NCBI RefSeq assembly: GCF_029537735.1
Contig: NZ_JARPUQ010000002.1
Coordinates: forward strand, 1,232,240 to 1,296,239
Origin: Robiginitalea aestuariiviva
Lineage (GTDB): Bacteria > Bacteroidota > Bacteroidia > Flavobacteriales > Flavobacteriaceae
Direction of reading: 5' to 3'
Length of the DNA stretch: 64,000 nt
Positions 43,195 to 51,135 of this stretch are shown here, piece after piece. The notes under the pieces are model-generated. The model saw nothing but the letters and a program-made list of their open reading frames with translations, was not told where the DNA came from and did no database searches. The position numbers and the translations under genes are program-made. Position 1 is the first letter of the stretch. The number at the start of each line of letters is the position of its first letter.

Positions 43195-44052
43195 ATGTGG
43201 GACCTGGTATGGAGTATAGCATGTTCAAGTCTGATCTTTGTGGTCTTCCGCCTGTACAAAACCTATGGGATCCGCACCTATCACGCCATAATCATCAATT
43301 ATTTTACGGCATGCGGCGTAGGATGGATCATGGCTCCGGCCTCTGAGGCTGCAGAAACCCTTATTTCCCGACCCTGGCTGCCGGCCGCCCTGTTACTGGG
43401 CGTCCTGTTTGTGACCATTTTTAACCTCATGGCCAGGACTTCCCAGCGCATGGGGGTTTCCGTGGCCTCGGTGGCCACCAAAATGTCTTTGGTCATCCCG
43501 GTGGTATTTGGCCTGCTCTGGTATGGGGAGCGCCTCACCACCTGGAATGCCATAGGGGTACTCCTAGCCCTGGCTGCGGTGTATTTCACCTCCCGCAAGG
43601 GCCATGGCCCCCTGGTGCATGCCAGGTCCCTCACCCTCCCGCTACTGGTATTCCTGGGCTCTGGGATTATCGACACCAGTTTAAAATTCATGCAGGCCCA
43701 CTGGGTTCCAGAGGCCGAATTCCCCCGGTTTTCGGGTACTATCTTTGCAGCCGCCGGCCTGGCCGGTTGCCTGGGATTATTGCGCCATCCTCAGGCCTTT
43801 AAAGGGTTTACGGCCAAAAGCGCCCTTGGGGGGCTGGCCCTGGGCATCCCCAATTTCTTTTCGGTGTATTTCCTATTGAAGGCCCTGCAGGCCCCGGCCT
43901 GGAGCAGCGCCACTATTTTTACGCTCAATAACGTGGCCATCGTGTTGTTGACCACCCTGCTGGGCGTGGTCCTTTTTGGGGAGCGCCTGCAGGGGGCCAA
44001 TCGCCTGGGCATCCTCCTGGCCCTGCTCAGCATTATCCTGGTAAGCCTCTGA
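43195..44052 (+). CDS. EamA/DMT-family transporter
   Basis: A 285-residue inner-membrane protein with about ten transmembrane helices, typical of drug/metabolite transporters. Helix pairs show the EamA pattern, for example I-I-I-N-Y-F-T-A-C-G-V-G near 30, A-I-G-V-L-L-A-L-A-A-V-Y-F near 118 and A-T-I-F-T-L-N-N-V-A-I-V-L near 240. It starts two bases after the HAD gene and is followed after one base by yigZ, so it belongs to the ribD operon. Substrate cannot be told. Confidence 0.9.
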   Translation: MWDLVWSIACSSLIFVVFRLYKTYGIRTYHAIIINYFTACGVGWIMAPASEAAETLISRPWLPAALLLGVLFVTIFNLMARTSQRMGVSVASVATKMSLVIPVVFGLLWYGERLTTWNAIGVLLALAAVYFTSRKGHGPLVHARSLTLPLLVFLGSGIIDTSLKFMQAHWVPEAEFPRFSGTIFAAAGLAGCLGLLRHPQAFKGFTAKSALGGLALGIPNFFSVYFLLKALQAPAWSSATIFTLNNVAIVLLTTLLGVVLFGERLQGANRLGILLALLSIILVSL

Positions 44053-44053
44053 A

Positions 44054-44674
44054 ATGGAAAAATCGCCCCAACCCTACCGTACCCTGTCCGCTCCCGCCGG
44101 TCCTGTGAACTATAAGGAACGGAAAAGTCGATTTATGGGCTATGCCTACCCCTGTGCCACCGCCGAGGAGGCCAACACCCATGTTCAGGCGTTGCGCAGC
44201 CAGTACCCCGATGCCACCCATGTCTGTTATGCCTACCGGCTGGGGCCCGGTACCGGGCAGGTGCGGATGCAGGACGATGGCGAGCCTTCCTATTCGGCCG
44301 GGGCGCCTATCCTGGGGCAGATAGAAGCCTATGACCTTCACTGTGTATTGCTCTGCGTTGTTCGCTATTACGGGGGTGTTAAACTCGGGGTAGGCGGCCT
44401 GATCCAGGCCTACCGGGAAACTGCGCGGGAAACCCTGGAAGCCGCTGAAACCCGGGAGGTGGTGCCCCGCGTACGGGCATTCCTGGAGTTTGGTTACGAA
44501 GTTTTGGATGCGGTGATGCGCTGTATTTCACAACACCAGTTGGAATTGCTGGAGCAGGAAATGGCATTACGGTGTGCGGTAGTGGTGGGGATCCCTGCTG
44601 AAAAGGCGGAAGTGGTCCGGCAGACCCTGGAGGCCATTGCGGGGGTGGAGTACCAGATCCGGACCGGGTTTTAG
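44054..44674 (+). CDS. yigZ: IMPACT/YigZ family protein
   Basis: A 206-residue protein of the YigZ family. The N-terminal UPF0029 domain shows K-E-R-K-S-R-F and D-D-G-E-P-S-Y-S-A-G-A-P-I-L, with V-R-Y-Y-G-G-V-K-L-G-V-G-G-L near residue 100, all diagnostic. The C-terminal ferredoxin-like domain follows (about 135-206). Family members interact with the translation machinery; the exact role is unsettled. Last gene of the ribD operon, convergent with the thioesterase by a four-base overlap. Confidence 0.94.
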   Translation: MEKSPQPYRTLSAPAGPVNYKERKSRFMGYAYPCATAEEANTHVQALRSQYPDATHVCYAYRLGPGTGQVRMQDDGEPSYSAGAPILGQIEAYDLHCVLLCVVRYYGGVKLGVGGLIQAYRETARETLEAAETREVVPRVRAFLEFGYEVLDAVMRCISQHQLELLEQEMALRCAVVVGIPAEKAEVVRQTLEAIAGVEYQIRTGF

Positions 44675-45066
44675 GCGAGTTTTTCCATCAGATAGGAGGG
44701 GCAGCGCATGGGCCTGCGGGTCTGCTGGTCCAAAAAGGCCAGCGTGGTTTCCGCCGTGGCCAAAAGCCCTCCGGATTCGTCCAAAATTTCATACTCAAAA
44801 TCAATCCGAACGGTAGGTATTTTTTTAAGGCGGGTGACCACGGTTATCTCCTGGTCATAAACGGCCGGTCTTTTGTAATTCAGGTTAAGGGAAACTACAG
44901 GAAGGATACACCCGGAATGCTCCATTTCCGCATACGAAATTCCCAGGGCCCGGAGCCACTCTACCCTTCCCATCTCAAGGAATTGCGGGTAGTTCCCGTG
45001 ATAGACCACACCCATCTGATCGGTTTCGCCATAGCGGATGCGGAAAGAAATTCGATGTTCGAACAT
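44671..45066 (-). CDS. Acyl-CoA thioesterase, YbgC/4HBT hot-dog fold
   Basis: A 131-residue hot-dog fold thioesterase. The segment G-E-T-D-Q-M-G-V-V-Y-H-G-N-Y (about 15-28) matches the YbgC/FadM active site with the Asp and catalytic region. The ATG at 45066 gives the family's normal length and begins at M-F-E-H-R; the longer frame to 45138 would run into the A-rich upstream region. In other bacteria YbgC-like enzymes act on acyl-CoA or acyl-ACP near the membrane; the substrate here is unknown. Confidence 0.9.
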   Translation of the reverse strand: MFEHRISFRIRYGETDQMGVVYHGNYPQFLEMGRVEWLRALGISYAEMEHSGCILPVVSLNLNYKRPAVYDQEITVVTRLKKIPTVRIDFEYEILDESGGLLATAETTLAFLDQQTRRPMRCPSYLMEKLA

Positions 45067-45174
45067 AAAATATCGGTGAAAAAAGGTTACCTTTAAAAGG
45101 AAGGCTGAGGGGCCGAGAACTTCTGAAAAAAAAAGCAAAAATTCAACCCTGTATCCATTTTTTTTTTAGGTTTT

Positions 45175-45189
45175 TTGTCCACATATTTG
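45175..45189 (+). promoter_or_regulatory. DnaA-box-like site overlapping a near -7 box upstream of dnaA
   Basis: TTGTCCACA (45175-45183) is one change from the DnaA consensus TTATCCACA, and CATATTTG (45182-45189) is one mismatch from TAnnTTTG. They lie in an A/T-rich 203-base gap with a T9-11 tract. A promoter with an embedded DnaA box would permit autoregulation. Only one box is seen, so I do not call an origin. Confidence 0.4.
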
Positions 45190-45269
45190 TCTCACTCAGG
45201 AAGGGCGGTTGTACTGTCCTTTTTTCTACTAGTCAACTCACTCTAACCGACCGATAAGGAACCTAATCA

Positions 45270-46694
45270 ATGAATGTTTCTGCCGATTCCGTATGGAAAA
45301 ATTGTTTAGCTTTTATAGAGGACAATATTCAGCCGCAGGCATTCAAAACCTGGTTCCTTCCGATCAAGCCGGTTAAGCTCTCCGAAAAATCCCTCAGCAT
45401 ACAGGTGCCCAGCAAATTCTTTTACGAATGGCTGGAGGAACATTACGTAAAGTTGCTCAAGGTAGCCCTGACCCGGGAACTGGGAGAGGGCGCCAAACTG
45501 GTCTACGTGATCAAGATGGAAAACACCTATGGCAACCGGGAGCCTTTTACCGAAAAGATTCCAAGTGCCAACCGGGGGCAGGTAGGCCCCCAGGAAATGG
45601 ATGTGCCCATCAAGTCCAAGAGCCCGGAGCTCAAGAACCCTTTCGTGATCCCCGGCATCCGGAACATCAAGATCGAGTCCCAGCTGAACCCCAGCTACAA
45701 TTTCGAGAACTTCCTGGAAGGGGATTCCAACCGCCTGGCCCGTTCCGCGGGGCTGGCCGTGGCCAACAAGCCGGGAGGCACCTCCTTTAACCCCTTGTTG
45801 ATCTTTGGTGGGGTGGGGCTTGGAAAAACCCACCTGGCACATGCCATTGGGGTGGAAATCAAGGATAAGTATCCGGAACGCACCGTGTTGTATATCTCGG
45901 CGGAAAAATTTACCCAGCAGTATATAGAGTCGGTCAAGAAAAATACCCGGAACGACTTTATTCACTTCTATCAGCTCATCGATGTGCTGATCATTGACGA
46001 CGTACAGTTCCTCTCCGGCAAATCCGGCACTCAGGATGTCTTTTTTCACATCTTCAACCACCTGCACCAGAACGGCAAACAGGTGATCCTGACCTCGGAC
46101 AAGGCGCCCGTGGACATGCAGGACATCGAGCAACGGCTCCTTTCCCGTTTCAAATGGGGGCTTTCCGCAGAACTGCAGAGCCCGGACTACGAGACCCGGG
46201 TGTGCATCCTGAAAAACAAGCTTTACCGCGACGGGGTGGAAATGCCCGAGGATATTGTGGATTATGTGGCCAAGCACATTAAAAGTAATATCCGGGAGCT
46301 GGAAGGCGCCATCATCTCCCTGATCGCCCAGTCTTCCTTCAATAAAAAGGAGGTTACCCTGGACCTGGCCCAGCAGGTAGTGGAGAAATTTGTGAAGAAC
46401 ACCAAGCGCGAAGTCTCCATCGACTACATCCAGAAAGTCGTTTCAGACTACTTCGAAATGGATGTGGCCACCCTGCAGTCTAAGACGCGGAAACGGCATA
46501 TTGTACAGGCCCGCCAGCTGGCCATGTTCTTCGCCAAGAAATACACCAAGGCCTCCCTGGCCAGTATTGGCTCCCAGATCGGAAAACGGGACCACGCCAC
46601 CGTACTCCACGCGTGTAAAACGGTAGACAACCTGGCCGAAACCGACAAGCAATTCCGGAAGTACATAGACGACCTGAACAAGAAATTCTCCTGA
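45270..46694 (+). CDS. dnaA: Chromosomal replication initiator DnaA
   Basis: Opens the replication origin. At 474 residues it has all four parts: N-terminal domain I (W-x-x-C-L-A-F-I-E-D-N), linker, AAA+ domain with F-G-G-V-G-L-G-K-T-H-L near 180 and L-I-I-D-D-V-Q-F-L-S-G-K near 240, and the C-terminal DNA-binding domain with G-x-x-x-x-x-R-D-H-A-T-V-L-H-A near 445. Divergent from the thioesterase gene; followed after four bases by a phosphatase gene. The neighbours (no dnaN, recF, gyrB) are as often in Bacteroidetes, where dnaA need not mark oriC. Confidence 0.98.
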   Translation: MNVSADSVWKNCLAFIEDNIQPQAFKTWFLPIKPVKLSEKSLSIQVPSKFFYEWLEEHYVKLLKVALTRELGEGAKLVYVIKMENTYGNREPFTEKIPSANRGQVGPQEMDVPIKSKSPELKNPFVIPGIRNIKIESQLNPSYNFENFLEGDSNRLARSAGLAVANKPGGTSFNPLLIFGGVGLGKTHLAHAIGVEIKDKYPERTVLYISAEKFTQQYIESVKKNTRNDFIHFYQLIDVLIIDDVQFLSGKSGTQDVFFHIFNHLHQNGKQVILTSDKAPVDMQDIEQRLLSRFKWGLSAELQSPDYETRVCILKNKLYRDGVEMPEDIVDYVAKHIKSNIRELEGAIISLIAQSSFNKKEVTLDLAQQVVEKFVKNTKREVSIDYIQKVVSDYFEMDVATLQSKTRKRHIVQARQLAMFFAKKYTKASLASIGSQIGKRDHATVLHACKTVDNLAETDKQFRKYIDDLNKKFS

Positions 46695-46698
46695 ACCC

Positions 46699-47157
46699 AT
46701 GCCGGTAAAGGTTTTGATGGTATGCCTGGGGAACATCTGCCGCTCCCCCCTGGCCGAGGGCATAATGGCATCCCTTTCGAACCCCGACCGGGTTGTGGTA
46801 GACTCTGCCGGGACGGCCGGCTATCACGTGGGTAACCCTCCCGATCCCAGATCCATAGCCGTGGCTGCTGCACACGGGATTGATATCGGCAGGCAACGGT
46901 GCCGTAAATTCCAGGCTTCAGATTTTGAGGAATTTGATTATATTTTTGCCATGGATCTGGAAAACCTGGCCCACATACGGGAAATGGCCCGCAATGCGCG
47001 CGAGCGGCAAAAGGCCTCCCTATTGCTGGAAGCCGGGGGTTTTGGTAAAATGGAGGTTCCGGACCCCTATTACGGAGGGGAGGACGGGTTCCAGTACGTG
47101 TATGACCTGATTGAACAGGCCTGCCGGAAGATCCTGGAACACCTAGAAAGGAACTGA
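46699..47157 (+). CDS. Low-molecular-weight protein tyrosine phosphatase
   Basis: A 152-residue LMW-PTP. The P-loop C-x5-R is C9-L-G-N-I-C-R15 with S following, and the general acid D-P lies in V-P-D-P-Y-Y-G-G near residue 120. Both catalytic parts are intact. Usual targets are tyrosine kinases of exopolysaccharide systems, none of which is in the window. Four bases after dnaA and three before the next gene, so one operon. Confidence 0.95.
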   Translation: MPVKVLMVCLGNICRSPLAEGIMASLSNPDRVVVDSAGTAGYHVGNPPDPRSIAVAAAHGIDIGRQRCRKFQASDFEEFDYIFAMDLENLAHIREMARNARERQKASLLLEAGGFGKMEVPDPYYGGEDGFQYVYDLIEQACRKILEHLERN

Positions 47158-47160
47158 GCC

Positions 47161-47886
47161 GTGGAAACGACCCAAAACACCGCCCCCGGAAAACTCTACC
47201 TCATCCCTACCCTCCTGGGGGAGAATGAGCCCCTGGAGGTACTGCCGATGACCATCAAACAGGCGATCGAAAACATCGACACCTACATTGTGGAAAACGA
47301 GCGAACTGCCAGGCGTTTTATCAAAAAGATCACCCCCCGTAAATCCCAGCCGGACCTACAGTTCTTCCTGTTGAATAAATATACGGATGCGGAATTGTTG
47401 CCGGAATTCCTGCAACCCTGCCTGGAAGGCCGGGATTTGGGCGTGCTGTCGGAAGCGGGCTGCCCGGCCATTGCAGATCCCGGTGCCGTCATTGTGGCCA
47501 TGGCCCATGAGTTGGGCATTCAAGTGGTACCGCTGGTTGGGCCTTCCTCTATAATCCTGGCCCTGATGGGCAGCGGCCTTAACGGCCAGTCTTTTGCCTT
47601 TAACGGGTATCTCCCTATTGAACCGGCCGAGCGGCGCAAGGCGCTGAAAGCACTGGAAAAACGGTCTGCCGACCTGGGTCAGAGCCAGATATTCATGGAA
47701 ACACCCTATCGGAACGACAAACTGGTGCAGGAACTACTACGCGCCTTAAAGCCAGGAACGCGGCTGTGTATTGCTGCAGACCTGACCCAGAAAACGGAAT
47801 ACATCCGAACCCACACGGTGGCGCAGTGGAAAAACGGGGCGCCCGAGCTGCACAAACGCCCGGCCATTTTTGTACTGCTGGCCTGA
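47161..47886 (+). CDS. RsmI-like SAM-dependent methyltransferase
   Basis: A 241-residue tetrapyrrole-methylase-fold enzyme with GTG start. G-K-L-Y-L-I-P-T-L opens the fold, V-L-S-E-A-G-C-P-A-I-A-D-P-G-A near 95-110 and L-V-G-P-S-S-I-I-L-A-L near 120 are the family's SAM loops. RsmI methylates the 2'-OH of C1402 in 16S rRNA; this version is shorter than E. coli RsmI and belongs to the compact Bacteroidetes subgroup, so I leave the symbol open. Co-transcribed with dnaA and the phosphatase. Confidence 0.88.
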   Translation: METTQNTAPGKLYLIPTLLGENEPLEVLPMTIKQAIENIDTYIVENERTARRFIKKITPRKSQPDLQFFLLNKYTDAELLPEFLQPCLEGRDLGVLSEAGCPAIADPGAVIVAMAHELGIQVVPLVGPSSIILALMGSGLNGQSFAFNGYLPIEPAERRKALKALEKRSADLGQSQIFMETPYRNDKLVQELLRALKPGTRLCIAADLTQKTEYIRTHTVAQWKNGAPELHKRPAIFVLLA

Positions 47887-47887
47887 C

Positions 47888-48529
47888 CTAACGGACTTTG
47901 GGGTTCTTCAGGGCTTCAATATGGGAAATGTCGTACCCCCGGAACTTTTTGAGGTAATGTGAAATGCTGGTGCCGTAGGCATCCACCACATCCCATTCGC
48001 CCCAGGAACGCAGGTACTTCTTGACATTGCCTGCCCCGGCCAGGTGTGCCGCAGCCAGGATCCCGGATTCGGTAACCTCTACCCCCCTGATGCGTTTGCC
48101 CACAAAGCGGGGAATATCGCGCCTCAGGATCCACTTGTTGCGGGCCAGGTTGGTCTCGAAGACCTTTTCCTGCAACTGGGGAGATTCCAGAAACCGGGTG
48201 GCATTGTATACCCCCATTAACTGCAGGGTGCCGATGCCAAACTGGTACTTCCCGAGGTAGCCCAGGGTATTTGTCGTGAAATAGTCCCCTCCGGATTCCT
48301 TAAAGCCCAGGGCCTCCCTGAACCCCATAAAAGACGTGCCTATAAACGGGGGGACAGGTTGGGCAGGGCTGAAATCAGGGGTCAATTGGGGCTGTAAAAC
48401 TTCAACCTGGGCCGTAACGCGCAGGGATTCCGGAACCCGGAACCGCCCGGAGCGGTTGCTGGCGAGATTGAAGTTCAGGAAGGTAAAGAGCATGATAAGA
48501 GGACTACTAAAGCCAATCCACCTTTTCAT
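47888..48529 (-). CDS. Exported transglycosylase-like protein
   Basis: A 213-residue exported protein with an N-terminal signal/transmembrane segment (about 5-24). The region G-F-K-E-S-G-G-D-Y near 75 followed by G-Y-L-G-K-Y-Q-F-G near 90 resembles the catalytic Glu and G-x-x-G-x-x-Q-F segments of lysozyme-like transglycosylases, and A-A-H-L-A-G-A-G-N-V near 165 fits the fold end. It lacks LysM repeats. Likely acts on peptidoglycan in the periplasm. Single gene, TATCTTTG promoter 56 bases upstream, convergent with the RsmI-like gene. Confidence 0.78.
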   Translation of the reverse strand: MKRWIGFSSPLIMLFTFLNFNLASNRSGRFRVPESLRVTAQVEVLQPQLTPDFSPAQPVPPFIGTSFMGFREALGFKESGGDYFTTNTLGYLGKYQFGIGTLQLMGVYNATRFLESPQLQEKVFETNLARNKWILRRDIPRFVGKRIRGVEVTESGILAAAHLAGAGNVKKYLRSWGEWDVVDAYGTSISHYLKKFRGYDISHIEALKNPKVR

Positions 48530-48584
48530 ATATGTGTTTTCTTAAGACTGACAAGGCCTGAACCTTTGCTTAAATTTCTCGGTA

Positions 48585-48592
48585 CAAAGATA
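48585..48592 (-). promoter_or_regulatory. -7 promoter element TATCTTTG of the transglycosylase-like gene
   Basis: An exact TAnnTTTG match on the minus strand, 55 bases before the ATG at 48529. A TTG on the same strand lies 23 bases upstream (48616-48618), at the long end of the -33 spacing. Confidence 0.6.
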
Positions 48593-48676
48593 GGGGCACC
48601 CCAATGGGGAACCGCCAAGATTTTCTTAAAAAGGCCTAAATTCTAGATAAATGGTGTGATTTCTCCGCTGAACGAC

Positions 48677-49720
48677 TTATCGGCGGATATTTTGCTGGTC
48701 GATCCAGCGGATGTATTGCGCTTTATTCCGGTTGTGTTGAGCCAGGGTTTCCGCAAAAATGTGATACCCGAAATTTTCAACATCCGCCACAAAAAAGAGG
48801 TAATTGTGGCGCTCCGGGCGCAGCACGGCATTCACGGCCGAAAGGTCGGGCATAAAGATGGGCCCGGGGGGCACCCCTTTGTGCATATAGGTGTTATAAG
48901 GGCTGTCCAGCTCCAGATCCTTATAGAGGACCCTTTTGATGACCGTGTCCCAGCGGCCGGTGGTTTTCTTAATGGCAAAGATCACCGTAGGGTCTGCCTG
49001 CAGGGGGATCCCCTGCTTCAGGCGGTTCAGGTATACCCCTGCTACCCGCGGGCGTTCTTCGGGCCGGGCAGTTTCCTTATGCACCACTGCCGCCAGGGCT
49101 ATGGCCTGTTCGGGCGTAAGCCCCTGGGCCCTGGCCAATTGTTTCCGCTCTTCGGTCCAGTATCGGTCGTACTCCTTAAGCATCCGGTCCCGGAAGGCTT
49201 CGGCATCCGTATTCCAGTAGAACTCATAGCTGTTGGGCAGGTAAGGCAACAGGGCCTGGTCCTGTGTCCATCCCCGTGCCTTCAGGAATTCCGGGTCGGT
49301 CATGGCTTGCAAGAGGGAGGCGCTGTCCGCCTCGATCTGGGCCCCGATGCGGCCCGCAAGGTCTTCCAGGCGCTCCTGGTTGTTGAAGGAAACCGTGAGC
49401 GGGGTATTGCGGCTGCGCAGGGCATTGACGATTTCGTTGTTGTTCATGCCTCTTTCCAGGGGGTACCTCCCGGGGCGTACCCGGTCTGCATACCCCTTCC
49501 GCCTGGCCACGGCGTCAAAAGCATCCGAATCTTTCAGCAAGGGCTGCAGTTGCTCCAGCACAGCGGCATAAGATGCATCTGTTGGCACATATACGTAAAC
49601 GGTTTCTTCGGTGAAGGCCGTGTTGGCGTTGAAAAAAGTACGGTATACCATGGCGGCAAAAAGCCCGCCCCCGATGATGCCCAGCAGGACTATGATCCCC
49701 AGGATGCGCTTAATGTACAT
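48677..49720 (-). CDS. mltG: Endolytic transglycosylase MltG
   Basis: Cleaves nascent peptidoglycan strands, limiting glycan length. The 347-residue YceG-fold protein has one N-terminal transmembrane helix (about 5-25) and a LysM-like domain (about 30-110). The catalytic Glu is in V-H-K-E-T-A near residue 218, with L-Q-A-D-P-T-V-I-F-A near 255 and P-Y-N-T-Y near 283. Start at 49720 (M-Y-I-K-R), since the frame upstream overlaps the GNAT gene and adds no domain. The GNAT stop overlaps the start by 11 bases. Confidence 0.95.
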   Translation of the reverse strand: MYIKRILGIIVLLGIIGGGLFAAMVYRTFFNANTAFTEETVYVYVPTDASYAAVLEQLQPLLKDSDAFDAVARRKGYADRVRPGRYPLERGMNNNEIVNALRSRNTPLTVSFNNQERLEDLAGRIGAQIEADSASLLQAMTDPEFLKARGWTQDQALLPYLPNSYEFYWNTDAEAFRDRMLKEYDRYWTEERKQLARAQGLTPEQAIALAAVVHKETARPEERPRVAGVYLNRLKQGIPLQADPTVIFAIKKTTGRWDTVIKRVLYKDLELDSPYNTYMHKGVPPGPIFMPDLSAVNAVLRPERHNYLFFVADVENFGYHIFAETLAQHNRNKAQYIRWIDQQNIRR

Positions 49721-50252
49721 TTGGATTGAATTTTTGAAAAAAAACTTCGTCCCGGAACCCGTCGGCGGTCCGCAACCAATCTTTCCGGATGCCCGTCTGC
49801 TCAAAGCCGAGCTTTCGGAACAACTTCAGGCTGGGGGCATTGGTGGCCCCTACCCCGGCGTATACCTGGTGCAGCCCCAGGGTGTCAAAGGCATAGGCGC
49901 ACAACAGCTCCAGGGCTTCTGCCCCATAACCCCGGTTGCGCGAAGCCGACTCGGCAATGACGATCCCCACCCCGGCCCGCATGTGCCTGGGGTCAAAATC
50001 GAACAGGTCGATCAGCCCGATACCCGGGCCCTCTGCCTCCCGGCCAATGACCAGGCGTAACTGCTTCACTTCGTAGATATCCCTGTGGGCTCCCTCCAGG
50101 TATTGTTGGAGTACCTTCCTGGAATACGGGGTCAGGGTCCCGCTGATCTCCCAAATCTCCGGGTCGTTTTCCAGGGCGTACAGGAAATCCAGGTCGGCAG
50201 GTTCCAGGGCCCGCAATACGAGATGTTCACCTTGCAGGGCCTTCACGGACAT
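49710..50252 (-). CDS. GNAT family N-acetyltransferase
   Basis: A 180-residue acetyltransferase of the RimJ/RimL-SpeG branch. It begins L-V-L-R-A-L-E-P-A-D-L-D-F-L, and the acetyl-CoA loop is S-R-N-R-G-Y-G-A-E-A near residue 106. N-A-P-S-L-K-L-F-R-K-L-G-F near 140 is typical of the fold. Overlaps dapF by 10 bases and mltG by 11, so it is translated from the dapF operon. Acceptor unknown. Confidence 0.92.
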   Translation of the reverse strand: MSVKALQGEHLVLRALEPADLDFLYALENDPEIWEISGTLTPYSRKVLQQYLEGAHRDIYEVKQLRLVIGREAEGPGIGLIDLFDFDPRHMRAGVGIVIAESASRNRGYGAEALELLCAYAFDTLGLHQVYAGVGATNAPSLKLFRKLGFEQTGIRKDWLRTADGFRDEVFFQKFNPNVH

Positions 50253-51013
50253 TCCCCTTTAAAGACCTGCGTTGCAGGCCCGGTTAACCAGATATCCGTA
50301 TATCCCCCATTTTCGCCGGGTTGAAAAGCTACCTGCAATTCCCCGCCCAGGGTTTCCACCCGGGAGGCCATCTGCTGCAGGCGTCCGCCCGCGTGCATGG
50401 CCAGAACAGCAGCCGTAACCCCGGTACCGCAGGAATAGGTCTCATCCTCCACGCCTCTTTCATAAGTGCGCACCCGAAACCCCCCGCCGGCGCCCTGGGT
50501 CACAAAATTGATATTGCTGCCGGCCTGTCCGTACAGGCTGTACCGCAATCTTTTTCCCTCCCGGAATACATCCAGGTGGTCCAGGTCCTCTACCCACTGT
50601 ACGTGGTGGGGCGAACCCGTATCCATAAAGGTGTACTGGGGTTTCATGCGCACCTGGGCCACATCCCCCATCTTCAGGGAAACGCCGGAGGCGGTAAACA
50701 CCGCCTCATGCAGGCCGTCCGAAGCCAGGAAACGGCATTGGTCCCCCACCATGCCCAAAAAGCGGGCAAAGGCGGCGGCGCAACGCCCGCCATTTCCGCA
50801 CATGCTGCCGGGATGGCCGTCTGCATTGAAATACACCATTTCGAAATCCACGCCCGGAGCTTCCCGCAGCAGGATAAGTCCGTCTGCGCCAATCCCGAAG
50901 CGGCGGTGGCAAAGCCCGGCTACATACGCCGCATCCGTTTCCGGGAAGGCGTTAAGGCGGTCGTCCACCATGATAAAATCGTTGCCTGTGGCCTGGTATT
51001 TGTAAAATTCCAT
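50243..51013 (-). CDS. dapF: Diaminopimelate epimerase
   Basis: Converts LL- to meso-diaminopimelate for lysine and peptidoglycan. At 256 residues it is slightly short but complete. Catalytic cysteines are C72 in M-C-G-N-G-G-R and the one in Y-S-C-G-T-G near 194; the start Y-Q-A-T-G-N-D-F is the family signature. The ATG at 51013 is preferred over 51034 because the extra seven residues match nothing. First gene of dapF-GNAT-mltG, linking cell wall precursor synthesis to glycan trimming. Confidence 0.97.
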   Translation of the reverse strand: MEFYKYQATGNDFIMVDDRLNAFPETDAAYVAGLCHRRFGIGADGLILLREAPGVDFEMVYFNADGHPGSMCGNGGRCAAAFARFLGMVGDQCRFLASDGLHEAVFTASGVSLKMGDVAQVRMKPQYTFMDTGSPHHVQWVEDLDHLDVFREGKRLRYSLYGQAGSNINFVTQGAGGGFRVRTYERGVEDETYSCGTGVTAAVLAMHAGGRLQQMASRVETLGGELQVAFQPGENGGYTDIWLTGPATQVFKGECP

Positions 51014-51031
51014 AAGGGTCGGAAATCCCCA

Positions 51032-51039
51032 CAAATATA
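51032..51039 (-). promoter_or_regulatory. -7 promoter element TATATTTG of the dapF operon
   Basis: An exact TAnnTTTG match on the minus strand, 18 bases before the ATG at 51013. It serves dapF, the acetyltransferase and mltG. Confidence 0.62.
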
Positions 51040-51135
51040 CACTTTATAGGTGCCCCGGTTGCCGTTAAAATGGCGTTAAACCAAAATAAAATGCGCGCAT
51101 AACTTGTAATTTAGGGGGTCAAAACAAACAACCGT

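Noticed and set aside
45067-45269. Chromosomal origin next to dnaA
   Set aside because: Only one DnaA-box-like site and no 13-mer repeats or dnaN/gyrB context.
48530-48676. Possible small RNA or tRNA in the gap between the transglycosylase-like gene and mltG
   Set aside because: No cloverleaf, CCA end or terminator; the gap is explained by a minus-strand promoter and leader.
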